DNA of 64,000 nucleotides from the NCBI GenBank assembly GCA_002794775.1, contig NBAY01000010.1, forward strand, positions 62,001 to 126,000, written 5' to 3'. Every line of letters starts with the position of its first letter. The first letter of the stretch is position 1. A program made the position numbers and the translations under genes. The stretch comes from Porodaedalea pini (Eukaryota; Basidiomycota; Agaricomycetes; Hymenochaetales; Hymenochaetaceae). A model generated the notes under the pieces. It searched no databases and was not told the DNA's origin. It saw only the letters and a list, made by a program, of their open reading frames with translations. Below are positions 1-12,396 of the stretch, one piece after another.

Positions 1-1382
1 TCCATTAGCCGAGCAGGTATAAAGATCGGTGTCTATCATGGACAATGAAAGGATATCGACACCCTGTTCATTGTAAGTGAAGAAACATTGTGAATAGTCC
101 AAAACACACCTCTTGCGCAATAATTGTTCGGACAAGAGTCTTCATCCCTAGATCAAATACCTTGACGTGGCCATCCTGGCATCCAGCGAAGACTGTCTCA
201 TGACGTGCAATGAGAGACAAGACAGCGCCAGCGGATACATCGAAGGTGTGGACCAAGTCTGGCCCAGACGGCATGCACTGCCAAAGCTGTTGAAAAGAAC
301 ATTCACGTTTGATACAAATTAGGAGATAGTCACGAAAGCGCTCACCCTGACAGTCTCATCACCGCTCCCTGTAATGAGAAGTACATGGTCCATATCTTTA
401 TCCTCTTTTTCGACATTGCTCTCTAGAGGCGATGGCAGAAGCGCCATGGAATACACGTATCCGTAGTGCGCAGAATCAATGACGTTCGAGCTCCGCACTT
501 GGAATACACCCTTAGGCTTTGGAACACCCTCTTTGCACAGAGGAGTCGGTGTCGCTTGTCCGCTGGCGATACCATCGCCGAAGAACTTATTTCTCTTGGA
601 CCCCGGACGAATGTCAGATTCTCTTAATATCAATGGATCATTGAAGGCATCGGGGCCATTGGAACATGGGTATGCAGATTGCTCAGTTGAAAGAGAAGCG
701 AGGTCGAACCACTGGAGTGAGGTGTTTTGACAGCCGAAGTAGACCGTTTGTAGACTCGAGGAATACGAAACGCAGAAGATGTCGCCAGAGTCCGATTCCA
801 AGTAAGGATTCAAAATGTATAATGGCACTAGTTTCGTAGTGCACCAAATCTGCGAGGATGAAGGGATGTTAATAAAATCAAAGGCCAATGCCGCGCTAGC
901 TCGTTGCGTACTCTGACGGTACTGTCACCTAAAAAGGAACAAGGTGGGCATCGATCAGCTCCGAGTTCAGACCGAGGTCAAGTTAAAAGGTCCAGATAGT
1001 TACATACCCGATGAGCTGATCAGCCATCCCTTATCCTTCGCTAGTTCCAAAGCTAGCACACTGCCGGTGTGACCTTGCAAGGTCGTCTTCATGGCTAACG
1101 TCCGCCTATCCCAGACCTTCTCAGCTCAACATATGCTCTAAGAAAATAAGGAGGACAAAAGCTCACGTAGATATCATAGCCTTGACTTCCACTAAAGATG
1201 TAGTTCTCATCAGCCGTTACACTGAGCACGGAACTGGTCTCCGTATGGAGCGTATGCATAAGTGCCGGTGTCAGTGCTTCCTGGGGTAGGTCGCGACTGA
1301 GTGACGCTGGTTTTGCAGTCGATGAGAGACAGGTAGGAAAGGATGCGAGAGTCAACGCGTGTTCGGCCAGCACGCAAGGCAT
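1..1382 (-). CDS. DUG2: DUG2-like WD40 protein, N-terminal part (runs off window)
   Basis: Only the beta-propeller end of the gene is present; it leaves the window at base 1. Six exons join in frame: 1167-1382, 1008-1116, 912-928, 346-849, 110-286 and 1-63. The ATG is at 1380-1382. WD40 signatures are visible, such as GHTGSVLALE followed by GDSTVRIW, then TGSGDETVRLW, and FAGCQDGHVKVFD. The end, VDILSLS..DLYTCSANG, resembles fungal DUG2, a cytosolic glutathione-degradation subunit with an N-terminal WD40 propeller and a C-terminal M20 peptidase domain. The peptidase part would lie outside the window, so the DUG2 name rests on the propeller alone; another WD40 protein is possible. Exon 912-928 is a 17-nt microexon. 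The gene is divergent from the RPAP3-like gene about 400 bp away. Confidence 0.65.
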
Positions 1383-1778
1383 GTATGCGTACGATTTGGG
1401 GCCGTTGGCGATGACTGGCTGTCGGGTACTTGAGATGGCTGCATGACTTCTCGTCTTTATATGTACGTAACCTAACGGGTCACGGAGCGGCAGATGAATA
1501 GAAGTAGGAGAAAGGGTGGCAATCAGCCCGCGTCGTCGTTGCAGCTGCCAGCAAGGAAACGAGGATCGTGTCTCTGACGGTAGTGGATGAGTTGCGTGTC
1601 ATTCAGACGCGTTTCGTGACTCCGCGTTCAAAGACACAAATGACGCGATTTGATCGACGCGTGCTCAAACTTGCTTTTTACCGTCACCATTTCGGCCTCG
1701 AACTGTCCCAAACGCACTCATTTAAAACATTGATTCAACTTCATCCGGCTGGATTTTGACGTCCTTTCAGCGTCAAGT
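1383..1778. promoter_or_regulatory. Shared divergent promoter region
   Basis: This 396-bp gap lies between two divergently transcribed genes (WD40/DUG2-like to the left, RPAP3-like to the right), so it must hold both promoters. A pyrimidine-rich stretch precedes the right-hand ATG. I see no clear TATA box and no RNA gene. The short open frame beginning near 1568 shows no recognisable protein and looks incidental. Confidence 0.4.
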
Positions 1779-3198
1779 ATGACAACAGAGGCTCAGCAAG
1801 CAAAAGTTAAAGTGCGTGTGCCCTCAGTCTATTCTTTTCATGGGGTTGAAATGATACAACGTGTCGAGCAGGGAAATGCAGCTTTCAGGGCTGAAAACTT
1901 CCCAGAAGCCGTCGGCCACTACACCGAAGCCATCCTAGCAGACAGTGCAGATCCGACCTTCCCTCTCAATCGTGCAGCTGCGTATCTTAAACTAGGCAAG
2001 TACGTGTCAATAGCGTCGAGACAAGATGACAGCGATTAAGTGGTCACTCCATTCAAATAGAAACATTGACGCGGAACGGGACTGCTCGACAGTTCTACGG
2101 CTGAGTCCTGGTCATATCAAGGCTCTGTACCGACGTGCCCAGGCTAGGAGCGAGCTTGAGAAGTTGAGTGAGGCAAAGGCTGGTGCGTTCTTATTCCCGG
2201 TGTTTGAACTGGTATAGTGACTGAATTTCCCTTCACCACTTAGACCTCCTTAAAGCACTTAATATTGAACCGGGAAACAGTGTAGTAAAAGCTGAGCTGC
2301 AGAGGATTGAGGAGATACTCTCCGAACGCGCAAGGAACAAGACTGTGCCATTAGTACGTGCCTCATTAAGCTCTCCCTCGCCGTTTTTACGAATATCTAT
2401 GGGAATAGGATATCGAAAGCGCGAACAATCAGTTACGTACACGACGCCGTCGTGTACCTATAGAAATTGTTGAGGAGCCGGAATCGACATTGGCGACTGT
2501 CCAGTCTACGGATGCGCTCACGCCGATCTCCTCCCGCACACTCCCTCCCAAACCGGAAAATGCGCTGCCCACACCAATGCCTTCACCTGCTCGCGAGCCT
2601 CCGCCGAGTTTGGACCCAGTTTCTGCGCCACCGAAGTCGCAAGAGTCTTCCAAGGCGACATCTACTGCCCGAGGAGGCATTTTCCGCCCGTCGGGAGAAC
2701 ATACTTTGTTCCGCACTCCAGAAGCATCACCTCTACCCCCAAAACCTTCTGCGTCCTCATCAAAAGCTCCGAGTGCAAGGAAAGAGAGCGACGCGCCTCA
2801 GCCGTCTCCACTCTCTCTTTTTGACTTTTCACGCATCTGGGAATTAGCTTCACCTAGCGAGCGATGGGACATCCTTTGCGTGAGCTTCAGATCAGTCTTC
2901 ATGTTTCCATCTAAGTAGCCTTAACGACTTCTTGATTCAGAAAATCCCTCCACAGGCTCTTCCAGCGCTATTCAAGACCTCACTCGACGCGACATTACTC
3001 ATGCAAATTCTCGAGGTCTGTTCCCTTGCTGTGAGCACGACCGGCGACGCTGCAACAAAAATTCGTGTACGCGACTACCTACGCTGGTTCCAGCGCGTAC
3101 CACGCTTTTCGACTGTGACACTATTTCTGAGCAAGCAAGAGAAGGAGCTTGGGAGATTTATCGCGGACGCTGTCGGGTCTACTGAATGGAAGATGTGA
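1779..3198 (+). CDS. RPAP3: RPAP3-like TPR protein (R2TP co-chaperone)
   Basis: Five exons (1779-1999, 2061-2182, 2244-2353, 2433-2879, 2941-3198) join without frame conflict to 385 residues. Residues about 27-130 form tetratricopeptide repeats (GNAAFRAENFPEAV; AAAYLKLGK; ALYRRAQA). A Pro/Ser-rich linker follows. The last roughly 105 residues match the RPAP3 C-terminal domain (FDFSRIWE; IPPQALPALFK; YLRWFQRVPRF). RPAP3 links Hsp90 to the R2TP complex, which assembles RNA polymerases, snoRNPs and PIKK kinases; in vertebrates its C-terminal domain contacts RUVBL proteins. The start is uncertain: a phase-0 GTGCGT..GAG segment (about 1812-1868) could be another intron, joining the first 11 codons directly to QGNAAF. 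One TPR unit is shorter than in metazoan RPAP3, which has two TPR domains. Confidence 0.85.
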
Positions 3199-3621
3199 TT
3201 CTCAATGATACATGGGCTAATTATTCGGTGCCTTCTTTCGTTTGCATATCCATCCGAATACGCGAGTCAACACTTATTCATGAATGCTAGAGTAAATGTA
3301 CAAATGCATATATTCTAGACAAATTTATACTGTATCGCGAGATCTTTGCATTAATGCCGGACGGATGTGATGACAATGAGTGAAGTGGAGGGGGGAGGGG
3401 GGGGGGAACATGGATGGAGCATGGACGAGTTGTTGACTTGGCGATAAAACGGGAGACATCCTGAATCAGAAGTCTACGCGGCCATTAACATAACGATAGT
3501 CTATTCGTCATTCGTCGAAAGTCTCGGACACTTCTGCAAGGACAGAACACAGATAGATGGCGAGTTTATGATGAACTGAAAAGGAGATTTCGAACCGAAA
3601 TTTCCAGATTCGCACGATAAT
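3199..3621. other. Intergenic, convergent 3' ends
   Basis: This is the gap between the convergent 3' ends of the RPAP3-like gene and the FunK1 pseudogene. It holds a G-rich run near 3390-3407 and the left boundary of the FunK1 tandem duplication (similarity to about 6900-7000 starts near 3290). No gene is seen. Confidence 0.5.
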
Positions 3622-6600
3622 CTAAGCGTCAGGTAGCGAGGATCTTGCGCGCTTCGACGATAACGATGACGAAGGGGATGCGTCTGCTTTCTGCTCCTGA
3701 CCGTATGAACGTTTTTCACCCCGCGATCCCATGAGTTGGTTTGCGGAGTTCATAACTGCTGCTCTAAACAGTTCAGACGTTCCATCCTTGCGTTCAAACT
3801 CAACGTCTGTATTCCCGAATTCCGCTGGCAAGAGCTCAAGAGGTCGCAGCTGGATCAACTCGGGTATCTGAGCCTCCACAAAGTCGTCCTTAGGATCCAT
3901 GTTGCTCCTAGTTGTCACGTCGATTCCAGCCTGTTTAGGCATTTGTGTATTGAAGATAACTGAAGGCTGGCCTTCATCGAGAAGACCTGTCAGTGTCGCT
4001 TCAAGCGCAATTATAAGCTCTTTAAAGACGCCATCAATATCCTCTCGCTCCGCTATCGGTTTCTGGCCTTCTGGAAGACCTTTGATGTCTTCAGTGTCGG
4101 GATTCCGGAAAAGGATAGTTCGCAAACACAAGAGAAGCTTCTCGAGAGGCTGGAAATACGCAGCCAAGCATGGAAGGATCTGCAGCTTGAACTGCTTCAT
4201 AGACAGCATCATGTAACCTTTGCTATTTCCGACCAGGATCATTAACATATCATCGTCATTTCTCGAGCCGCACCAGGCATGGAGCGGAGAGTTCTTGAAA
4301 TTAAATTCGGATGCAGGACGGTGTCGGTTTCTTGGTCCATCTTGAGTAATGCAGATCCAAAGCAGGACGTAAAAGAGCGACTCCAAGTCATGGTAGTACC
4401 TGTGCGGAACATCATTTTGGATCAGGATATCAATGGCCATGAAAGGCAACGTTCCCTGGGAGGTCTCATCAGTACATGATATACATCAATATGTCAAAAC
4501 ATACCGTCCGCTCGGCTCTAGCGAACTCCACGCGTGAAGTATTGATTGCGTAGTCGAAGTCTATAATATAGCCCTTGCGAAGCGGATTGTCTCCGTCTTT
4601 GGCTAGGATCAGATTGCGCGGACTGATGTCGCGATGTAGAATTCCCTCTTTGCAGAGATCTCTTATTACTAAGGGCAAGGCTAATAGAACAAGAAACGTC
4701 GTAAGCGTCAGCCCATGCTTCCAATGCAAACGAGTCTCAACATTTCGTACCCTCCACATAGTCCTTGAATACCGAGACGAGCTCTCTGAGCGAGCAGAAG
4801 TTCTCCAGCTTATCGCTGTACGGGAATATAAGCAACCTGTAGTGGTCACGAGTCTCCACGCCTTTCTTTCTAACTTTCCGCCGTAACTCCTCTGAGTTCC
4901 TGTCATTCTCTGTGCTGTCGCATACAACTTCATCCTCGACTTTGAAGTGAACTAATTGGTAGTCAACGAGTCCGGCGACCTTCTTCACCTCCTTGTTCTT
5001 CAATGTTCCGAGCATCTCGAACTCCTTGGTCTCCCGCGATCGATCGACCCACTGATCCTTTATGACCAGGTATCGGCCTTCTTCATCTTTCACGAGAAGG
5101 GCGATTGTCCCCCTGCCACGAATGACTGAGTCTAAGTGGATCGTATCAACGATCTCGTACCGCTTGTCGTTGAGCACGACCCAATCCTTGTTGTCCTCAC
5201 GGGTGAACGAAGGATCGAGGCCAACGTAGTAACAATCGCCAAGAATAAAACCGAGGATGACACGCAAGAAGTCCAGAGGGTTCTCGTGCACATCGAACTC
5301 GTGCGAAACAAGGACGCCCGAGCGATCAAATTTCCACAAACGCATTTTAGTGTCGAGCAGGCTGAAGCCAAGGACGAAACGACGCGCTCGCTGATGACCG
5401 AAACACAGGCGAGCATGCTCAACGAAGTCTCCGACAAGGTCTGACAGTGAGTAATCGGTATTCGATTTCAACTCGCCAACGGCGCGGATGTCGACCCAAT
5501 GGCCAGATTCTCGCATGAATGCGAGGAGCTACGACGATGTCTGGTTTCCGCACGGCACCATCAGACTTCACGGGATTAAACCTGTACCTCGCAGAGAACA
5601 CCCAGTCTTCGTCAACCTCCTTTAGTTTTTTCTTATTGTTAAGGAACAAACGCGCAGAGGCCACCACCTTATTGAGATACGCCGCGACACTTTCCTCTGC
5701 TCCTGGTAGATACGTCTTGGGCCAATTCACCCATTCCTTCGTATGCGTGTTGTAAAGGCGGCGCCTAGTACTCAAGAAGCTGAGAATATCAGCGACGGGC
5801 CCCCTTTCTTCGGGAGTAGACGTCGATTCAACAGTCGCCTCTGCAGGACTGGAAGTACGATTGAGAGTACGGCGTGGAAGTGACTTCTGTGGCCGGGTGG
5901 CCCATCTACCATACGTTCCCTCTGCGCTATTCCCGGAGGAATAACGAATCTGCGCCTTCGATGATTCGGCGGCTCGAAAAGACGACTCAGGTTGAGCTTT
6001 GGTTTCGCGGTTCGAACCAGATTCGGGATCAACGACATTGGACTCAGACACGGATAATGTTTCTTCATCCTTGCCCTCGACAACGATTGACGGACGTGGA
6101 TCGGCGATGAACTTGATCGTGGCTTTTGAGTCGCAAAACTTCTTAAATAATACGTCTGGGAACTTGCTCTTGACAAGATAACGGTCGTCACAGAAAGTTA
6201 AATCTATAACTTCCTTCCTAACCGAAGCGTGAATGTCGTCTCACTTTTCGGCTTTGATGTCCTTATCAAAATACCTCGCGTTGGCGGAGTTCATGTACGC
6301 TTTAGGTCTTCGGGGGTGGACTCGGATTTATTCGTCACGAGGCCGTGGAGGCCTTGGTGGCAGAGAGAAAAGCTTTAGAGGGGGAGTTCGCCGAGCCTAG
6401 GAGATTGAGGTATGGTGAAGTCAGATGAGAACAGGGACTGACAGATAATGGGGTACTCGGCACGCGGAGCTGGACTTACTTATATGAGCGAGAGCCGTGG
6501 TTTGAGATGCCGATTGCTACTGTTGCGCCGTGTCATGTTCAAAAACAGGGAGATGAGTCGAGGTGCAAGACCGACTGGAATTACTGGACGTGGCTTGAGA

Positions 6601-6870
6601 TCAAGTTTGGAAGTGGCAAAGCTGTACATGTGCTCTGAATCTCTGATCAAATTTTCAGATTTCACGTCTGTTACGTTGTTATTTGTCGCGTCTTGACTTC
6701 CCGTCTTGTCCTTTTCCTTGATCGGGATGTGGAAAGATTCCCTATTGATACCCTCTCCTGGCCAATATGCTAGTCAATCAACCTTACGCGTTCTGCCAGA
6801 CTTACGGTTTCTAAACAACAAGTATTGCAACAGAAACGGTGGGAGTCATACACGCAGTTGTCACTGTACC
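3290..6870. repeat. Tandem duplication unit 1 (FunK1 locus)
   Basis: The left unit of a diverged tandem duplication of about 3.5 kb. Its partner is 6900-10450. Collinear similarity covers the 3' flank (around 3296 versus 6926), the whole kinase gene including both intron positions, and the upstream region (around 6786 versus 10347, sharing GCGTTCTGCCAGACTTACGG). Boundaries are estimated by eye and may be off by 50-100 bp. Confidence 0.7.
3622..6413 (-). pseudogene. FunK1 protein kinase, N-terminally decayed copy
   Basis: This is the diverged twin of the intact kinase at 7126-9938. Both small introns are conserved (4669-4750 and 4456-4504), and the catalytic part reads intact: HRDISPRN for the catalytic loop and DFDYA in place of DFG. 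Three defects hit the N-terminal half. The position matching the partner's ATG is ATA (6411-6413), an in-frame TAA follows at 6375-6377, and AAG has become TGA at 6241-6243. An 8-nt deletion near 5512-5520 also shifts frame relative to the partner. An ATG at 5516 in the downstream frame could still give a 587-residue product containing the complete kinase domain (5516-4751, 4668-4505, 4455-3622). So a truncated active protein cannot be excluded. FunK1 kinases are a fungus-specific family greatly expanded in mushrooms. Confidence 0.75.
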
Positions 6871-7125
6871 ACACGTTAATCTATGTATATACACAAATCA
6901 AAATTATTCAAGAAACTCTCGAATAGATGTACAGATGCATTTGTTCGAAATTTATCTACATTATATGACGAGACCGTTGCGATAATGCTGGAGGAATGCG
7001 GTTGAAAATGAGCGAGAAAAGCATAGAATAGAAAAGAAAAAAAGGCAAGAGCGTAGATAGGTTGGCAAATCAAGGATAAGGAGGACAAAGTGTCAAACAG
7101 AACTCCCTTGTCGGCATATGACTAT
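6414..7125. other. Intergenic between FunK1 copies
   Basis: Holds the upstream region of the left copy (6414 to about 6870, similar to 9950-10450) and the 3' flank of the right copy (about 6900-7125). No separate gene is supported; short open frames here are not conserved between the two units. Confidence 0.5.
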
Positions 7126-10100
7126 CTACACATCATCCGACGAGCGCTTCGAACGCTTCGTTGAGGATGATAGAGGTGCAGGCACTACTACAGGCTCCTC
7201 ATCATGGGAACGCTTTTCTCCCCGCGACAACATGTGCTGACTTGTAGAGTTCGTCACTGCTGCCCTAAGCAGCTCCGATGTTCCATGTGTGCTCTGTAAT
7301 GGAGTGTGTTCCAAATCGTCCATATTCGTCCAGTCACAAGGCCGAATCAGGTCGGGTATCTGGTCCTTGATACATTCGACTCGGGTCGCACTACCAGCCT
7401 GAATCCTATCCTCTCGAGGGTGATTGGGAGAATCCTTGAGCTGGTTATTGCTAGCGACAGAAGGCTGCTCTTCGTCCGGAAGTTGATTCAATGTCGTCTG
7501 TAGTAATACGATGATTGCATCCAAATCTTCTTGTTTTCTTTTCAGAGCCTCTTTTGATTTGTCTGCGTTTCGCTGATCACTATCATTCCCGTTCTTCGAA
7601 GCCGCTTTACGCGGGCGCTCGGGTTGTCGGAAAATAATTTCCCGCATATCAAAAAGAAGCTCCGCGAGAGGTTGAAAATACTCAGGGAGGCAGCTGATGA
7701 TTTTTTCCCCGAAATCGCTGACGTTTTCCATCATAACTTGTTTGTTGACCCCGACCTGCTCCATTGTATATTCGTTACCCATTCTCGCGCCACACCAACG
7801 GTAGACTGCGGAGTCCTTGAAATTATACTCCGATGCAGGACGAGGTTCGTTGTTCGGCCCATTTTGAGTAAGGCAGATCCATATCAGGACGTAGAAAGCC
7901 GACTCCACATCATGATAGAAGTCATGTTGAATTGTCTTGCCTTTCAGTATATCAATGGCCATGAAGGGCAGTGTTCCCTACATTCGCTTCGTTAGCAAAA
8001 GATATGCGACAATGGAGATGAGAAACAGACCGTCCGCTCTGCTTTCGCTGGTGTCAGGCGTGATCGCATTATAGCATAATCGAAGTCGATTAGGAAGCCC
8101 CTTCGAAGTAGCTCGCCCTCAAGCTCGACTAGAATGACGTTGCGTGGACTGATATCGCGATGCACGACGTTGCGTTCGAGGAGGTCTTTGATAACTAGAA
8201 GGGGTACAACATGAGTCATACTAATCATAAACAACTGTGAAAGATAACAGTTCATACCTTGCATATAGTCCCGGAAAACAGAGACGAGCTCTTTTAACGA
8301 CTTGAAGTCTTCCAGCTTCTTTCCGTACGGCTTCATAAGCAGCCTGTAATGATCACGAGTCTCGATCCCGCGAGATTCAACCTCACGCTGTAACTCCTCT
8401 GAGCTTCGGTCGTCTTCAGTGCTGTCATGTACGATCTCGTCCCCTACTTTGAAGTGAACGAGTTGATGGTCTTTGAGTGAGACGACACCCTCCACGCCAT
8501 TCACTATATTGAGCATTGCGTACTCCTTGACTTCCCGAGTCCGATCCACCCACTGATCCTTCATAACGAGAAGTTCACCAGCGTCGTCTTCCACAAGAAG
8601 GGCCACGGTTCCCCGGCCGCGGATTACTGGGTCCAAGTGAATTGTTCGATGGATTTTGTATCGCTTGTTGTTGAGCATGATCCAATCCTTGTTGTCTTCA
8701 CGAGTGAAAGATGGATCGAGGCCAATGTAGTAATCGTCGCCAAGAATTAAACCGAGGATGACGCGCAAGAAATCCAATGGGTTCTCGTGCACATCGAACT
8801 CGTGTGAAACAAGGATGCCGGAACGATCGAATTTCCACAGACGCATCTTGGTGTCGAGAAGACTGAAGCCAAGGACGAAGCGACGTGCCCGCTGATGACC
8901 GAAACAAAGGCGAGCATACTCAGAGAAGTCTCCGACAAGGTCTGACAATGAGAAATCAGGATTCGATTTCAACTCGCCAATGGCATAGATGTCGTTCCAA
9001 AACCCGGACTTCGCTGCATTCGCATGGATGCGAGGCACTAGGACGATGTCTGGTTTCCGCGCTGCACCATCAGACTTCACGGGAGTATTCCTGTACCGTG
9101 CGGAGAACACCCAGTCGTCATCGACCTCCTGCGGTTCTTCGTCGTTGTTAAGGAACAGGCGTGCAGAGGCCACCACCTTGTTGAGATACGCTGCGACGTC
9201 TTCCTCTGCTCCTGGTAGACATGTCTTGGGCCAATTCACCCATGTCTTCGCATTCGGGTCGTAAAGACGGCGGTCCCCAGCACTCAAGGCATTGAGAATA
9301 TCAGCGACGGGTCCTGTTTCTTGTTTGGGAGTAGGGGAAGATTCAATAAAGGTAGAGTTACGACTGCAGGTGCGACGAGGGAGCTGTTTCTGTGGCCGAA
9401 TGGCTCGTTCACCAGACGTTTCCTTCCCAGAGGAATGATGTATCTGTGCCTTCGATGGTTCGGCGGCTCGAGAAGACGACTCGGGCTGAGCTTCGGTTTC
9501 GTGGGCCTGATGAGATTCAGGCTCATTGGCGTCGACCTCAGATCCGGTTGACAATTCCTCGCTCGCCCCTTCGACAATTATTGGCGGATGTGGATCGAGG
9601 AAGAGTTTGACCGCGTCTTTCGGGTCGCTAAACTTTTTAAACAAAACGTCCGGGAACTTGTTTTTGACAAGATAACGGTCGTCATAGAAAGTCGCGTCCA
9701 TAACTTCCTTCTTGAGGGAGGCGTGGATGTCGTCCTTCTTTTCGGCTTTGATGCCTTTATCTAAATGCCCCGCACTGGCGGAATACGTGTGCACCTTATG
9801 TCTTTGGGGTGTGTGGTCAGAATTATAAACAGAAAGTTCGTTCGAGGCCTTCGCTTTGTCACGAGGTCGTGGAGTGTCCGGCTGTAGAGGACAAAGCTTC
9901 AGAGGGGGAAGCTCGTCGAGTCTAGAGGATTCAGGCATGGTGAAGTTAGACGAGAACAGGGACGGGCAGATGATGAAAAGAAAGAGGATATTCGACAAGT
10001 GAAGAAAAAGCATGTTGGACTTACTTATATTAGCGAGGACCGTGGCTTGAAGTGCCACTGTTGTGTTCAAAAACAGGAGGACGAGTCGAAGTGCAAGACC

Positions 10101-10450
10101 AACTGGACGTGGCTTGAGATCAAGTTTGGAAGTGTCAAGGCTGTGCCCTGATCAGATTTAAATTTCACGACTGTCACGTTGTTATTTGTCGCGTCTCGAA
10201 CACGTGTATCTTCCTATTTTGTTCTTTTCCTTGATCCGAATGTATAAAGATTCCCTGTGGCCCATCGATGCTTGCCACTGCCAATATCAATGTGCCACTG
10301 CCAAAGAGCACCGCTAATTCAGGCCACTTTTGAGTCAGCTTTACGCGTTCTGCCAGACTTACGGTTGCGAAAGGCCCTGAAACAACAAATATTGCAACAG
10401 AAACGGCAGGGAGACAATCGGACGTCTATCCAATTGTGGCCGGAGCGTAT
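6900..10450. repeat. Tandem duplication unit 2 (FunK1 locus)
   Basis: The right unit of the FunK1 tandem duplication, carrying the intact copy. See the partner at 3290-6870 for the shared blocks. The two units are clearly diverged, with many substitutions and indels in the disordered region of the protein, so the duplication is not recent. Confidence 0.7.
7126..9938 (-). CDS. FunK1-family fungal protein kinase
   Basis: Three exons (8258-9938, 8031-8194, 7126-7977) separated by 63- and 53-nt introns give 898 residues. The ATG at 9936-9938 starts MPESSRLDE; upstream in-frame ATGs exist but lie in sequence matching the non-coding flank of the twin. Residues about 1-250 are charged and disordered. 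A FunK1 N-lobe region follows (GELKSNPDFSLSDLVGDF; HQRARRFVLGFSLLDTKMRL). The catalytic loop HRDISPRN is at about 572-579, and DFDYA at about 597-601 replaces DFG, as is usual for the family. The C-lobe reads MAIDILKG..YHDVESAFYVL. FunK1 members are predicted Ser/Thr kinases, expanded in mushroom-forming fungi; the substrate is unknown. The C-terminus ends in a basic Ser-rich tail. Confidence 0.88.
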
Positions 10451-11054
10451 CTCCCAGGGCAAGTAAGTTTTTATAACAATCACGTTTTGGTCTTAACTGC
10501 AGAATTTCTGGCAAGCGTTACAGTAAGTCAGGTCTCTACGATGAAGTACACGAGCTACTTCTGGTTTGCGGTCAAGGGCTTAGGAGGGTAGTAGAATACA
10601 TAGGTTGGAAAAGAATAGGGATGAAGGTGCCCTTCTCCAGGGAGGGGCTAGATGCTTATATTGTTCTTTTCTTGTTTGTTATCGCCACAAACAACATGCA
10701 CAATAGCAAACGTTGAGGCTCAAATATAACCGAGTGAATTCGAGCGAAATCGAATGCTCTTAGTTACGCTTGCTTTTAAATTTAAGATAAGTCCGGTAAG
10801 AACATCAAGCAATTGATACAACTCGATTTTCCGATGGTGATTTTCCATGGTATATATATGGACGGAGCTTGAACTGAGCGTGGAAAGAATGGAGCGACGC
10901 GTTGTGTATATACTGGCACGTGCCCAACGCTGTACGTCTGTGACGGTGTGCAGACTCCGCTTTTCATTCAGCCCCGACCCAGTTTAGTGAGTGGGAACTT
11001 TACATTTTTAACAATAGGAGGAGAAAGACTCATAGTAGTTGTTAGGCTGGTTAT
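9939..11054. other. Intergenic, upstream of FunK1 and DUF202 genes
   Basis: A divergent intergenic region of about 1.1 kb. The left part is the duplicated FunK1 upstream sequence; the right part contains a TATATATA-like stretch near 10852. No gene or RNA is recognised. Confidence 0.45.
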
Positions 11055-11871
11055 ATGTCGGAGTCTGGTTTAACTGCGCACTCGCAATATGCTGGACCCT
11101 CTGCACCTGAGCCTCCGCCTACAAGTCCTGCAACGAACACTTTCCCATCACGTTTAAACTCTCCAGATTCTCCACTCAGTGCTACGGACCATGTTTTGTA
11201 TGGTTCAACTTTAAAGAATCAACCTGCCCTTGAGCAGACTGCCGGCCTGGTGATTTGTGCTGAGGACGTGAATCGGGTATCGGAAGGATGCCAGAACGGC
11301 ACAGGTCAAAAGACTGAGCAAAGAGGAGTATTGCAGTTCCTGAGCAGTAACTATTCTCCATACCTCATGCTCGAAAACTCTGGAAGCGTCGCCCGAGATC
11401 ACTTAGCGTCAGAACGCACGTTCCTTGCATATGTGCACACGAGTCTTGCTTTAGCTTCCGCGGGCGTAGGTGCGTGCTCTCCTTACACGTGGCCTCTAAA
11501 TCTTAGCTACCATTAATTATTTTGTCCTTGTAGCCCTTGTTCAGCTGTTTTCCATCTCTTTGCCATCGGACCAGTCTGACCAAATAAAAGAAAACCTGCT
11601 TCGTTTCGCGCTCCCCTTGGGGGCGACTATAGTCGTAATTGGTATTCTTGTTCTGCTTATTGGTGCGTACCTTCCTCCTGTTTCTGCCATGTATTATGAA
11701 ATCAACCATATGAACATCAAACGGAAAGGGGCCATGCGCTATTTTCGCATCCAAGCGGCGCTCATTGCTGGCAAATTTCCACCCGCCCGTCTTACTGTCG
11801 TCTTTATTTCGTCATTCATTGCTCTGCTTGTCTCCGTGGTCTTTGGCATTCTCGTTCAAGCCACTCGTTAA
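11055..11871 (+). CDS. DUF202-domain membrane protein
   Basis: Two exons (11055-11469, 11534-11871; 64-nt intron) encode 250 residues. The first 105 or so are Pro/Ser/Thr-rich and probably cytosolic. The rest has the DUF202 signature ARDHLASERTFLAYVHTSLA followed by three hydrophobic segments: the one holding that motif, LGATIVVIGILVLLIGAY, and VVFISSFIALLVSVVFG near the C-terminus. DUF202 proteins are small integral membrane proteins. The family includes the Vtc1-type subunit of the vacuolar polyphosphate polymerase complex, but this protein lacks any SPX or catalytic part and is longer than Vtc1, so that role is not claimed. The intron lies inside the first membrane segment, which supports the splice model: the joined reading is AGVALVQLF. 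Confidence 0.82.
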
Positions 11872-12396
11872 TGACAAATGACAAACTTAAATAATTTTAC
11901 TTGTCCGAAGCAATCAAAAGGCATCATCTTTGCAGCTTATGGCGTGCGTCGGAGACTAGCACTCGACCTGGCCATGTGGCATCACCTTAACATTGCTCCT
12001 TAGAGAACGACTGAAAATCTAATTTGTGATTTATCCATTTGGTGCGATACTAAACCTTTGTTGAAGAGCACCCAAAGTCCACACAAAACCGAGCTTGTTA
12101 GCTACTCTATACGATGTCGGACCCAGCTTCTCTGAGATGGAATCTCAGTAACGATGAGATACTGACATCGGAGCTCGTCAACAGACTTCGATTTCTGATG
12201 CTAAGGGAAGCTCGCACAGTGAGTCATTCTTCAGACTTATTGAGCTTAATACTTCTCAAGGGGAAGATGGTTCGCGCACTTACAGGGATCAAGCGACGTG
12301 AACTCTGTAGAGTTTCGCGTCACATGCATACTGCTGGGAAAATCAATGAACCTCGAGTCAGTTTCTTTTGAATGTGTCTGAATGTTGCCATCCTGT
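11872..12396. other. Short region left of retroelement, possible small ORF
   Basis: Contains an 85-codon frame (12114-12371) starting MSDPASLRWNLSNDEIL. It matches nothing I recognise and may be a first exon of a gene disrupted by the retroelement that begins 26 bp after it. On the far side of the element (24902 onward) I cannot find a clear continuation. The last five bases (12392-12396, CCTGT) are the left target-site duplication of the outer retroelement. Confidence 0.3.

Noticed and set aside
6000..6020. GGTTCGAACC-like string as a tRNA B box
   Set aside because: It is inside the FunK1 pseudogene coding region with no matching A box or cloverleaf arms.
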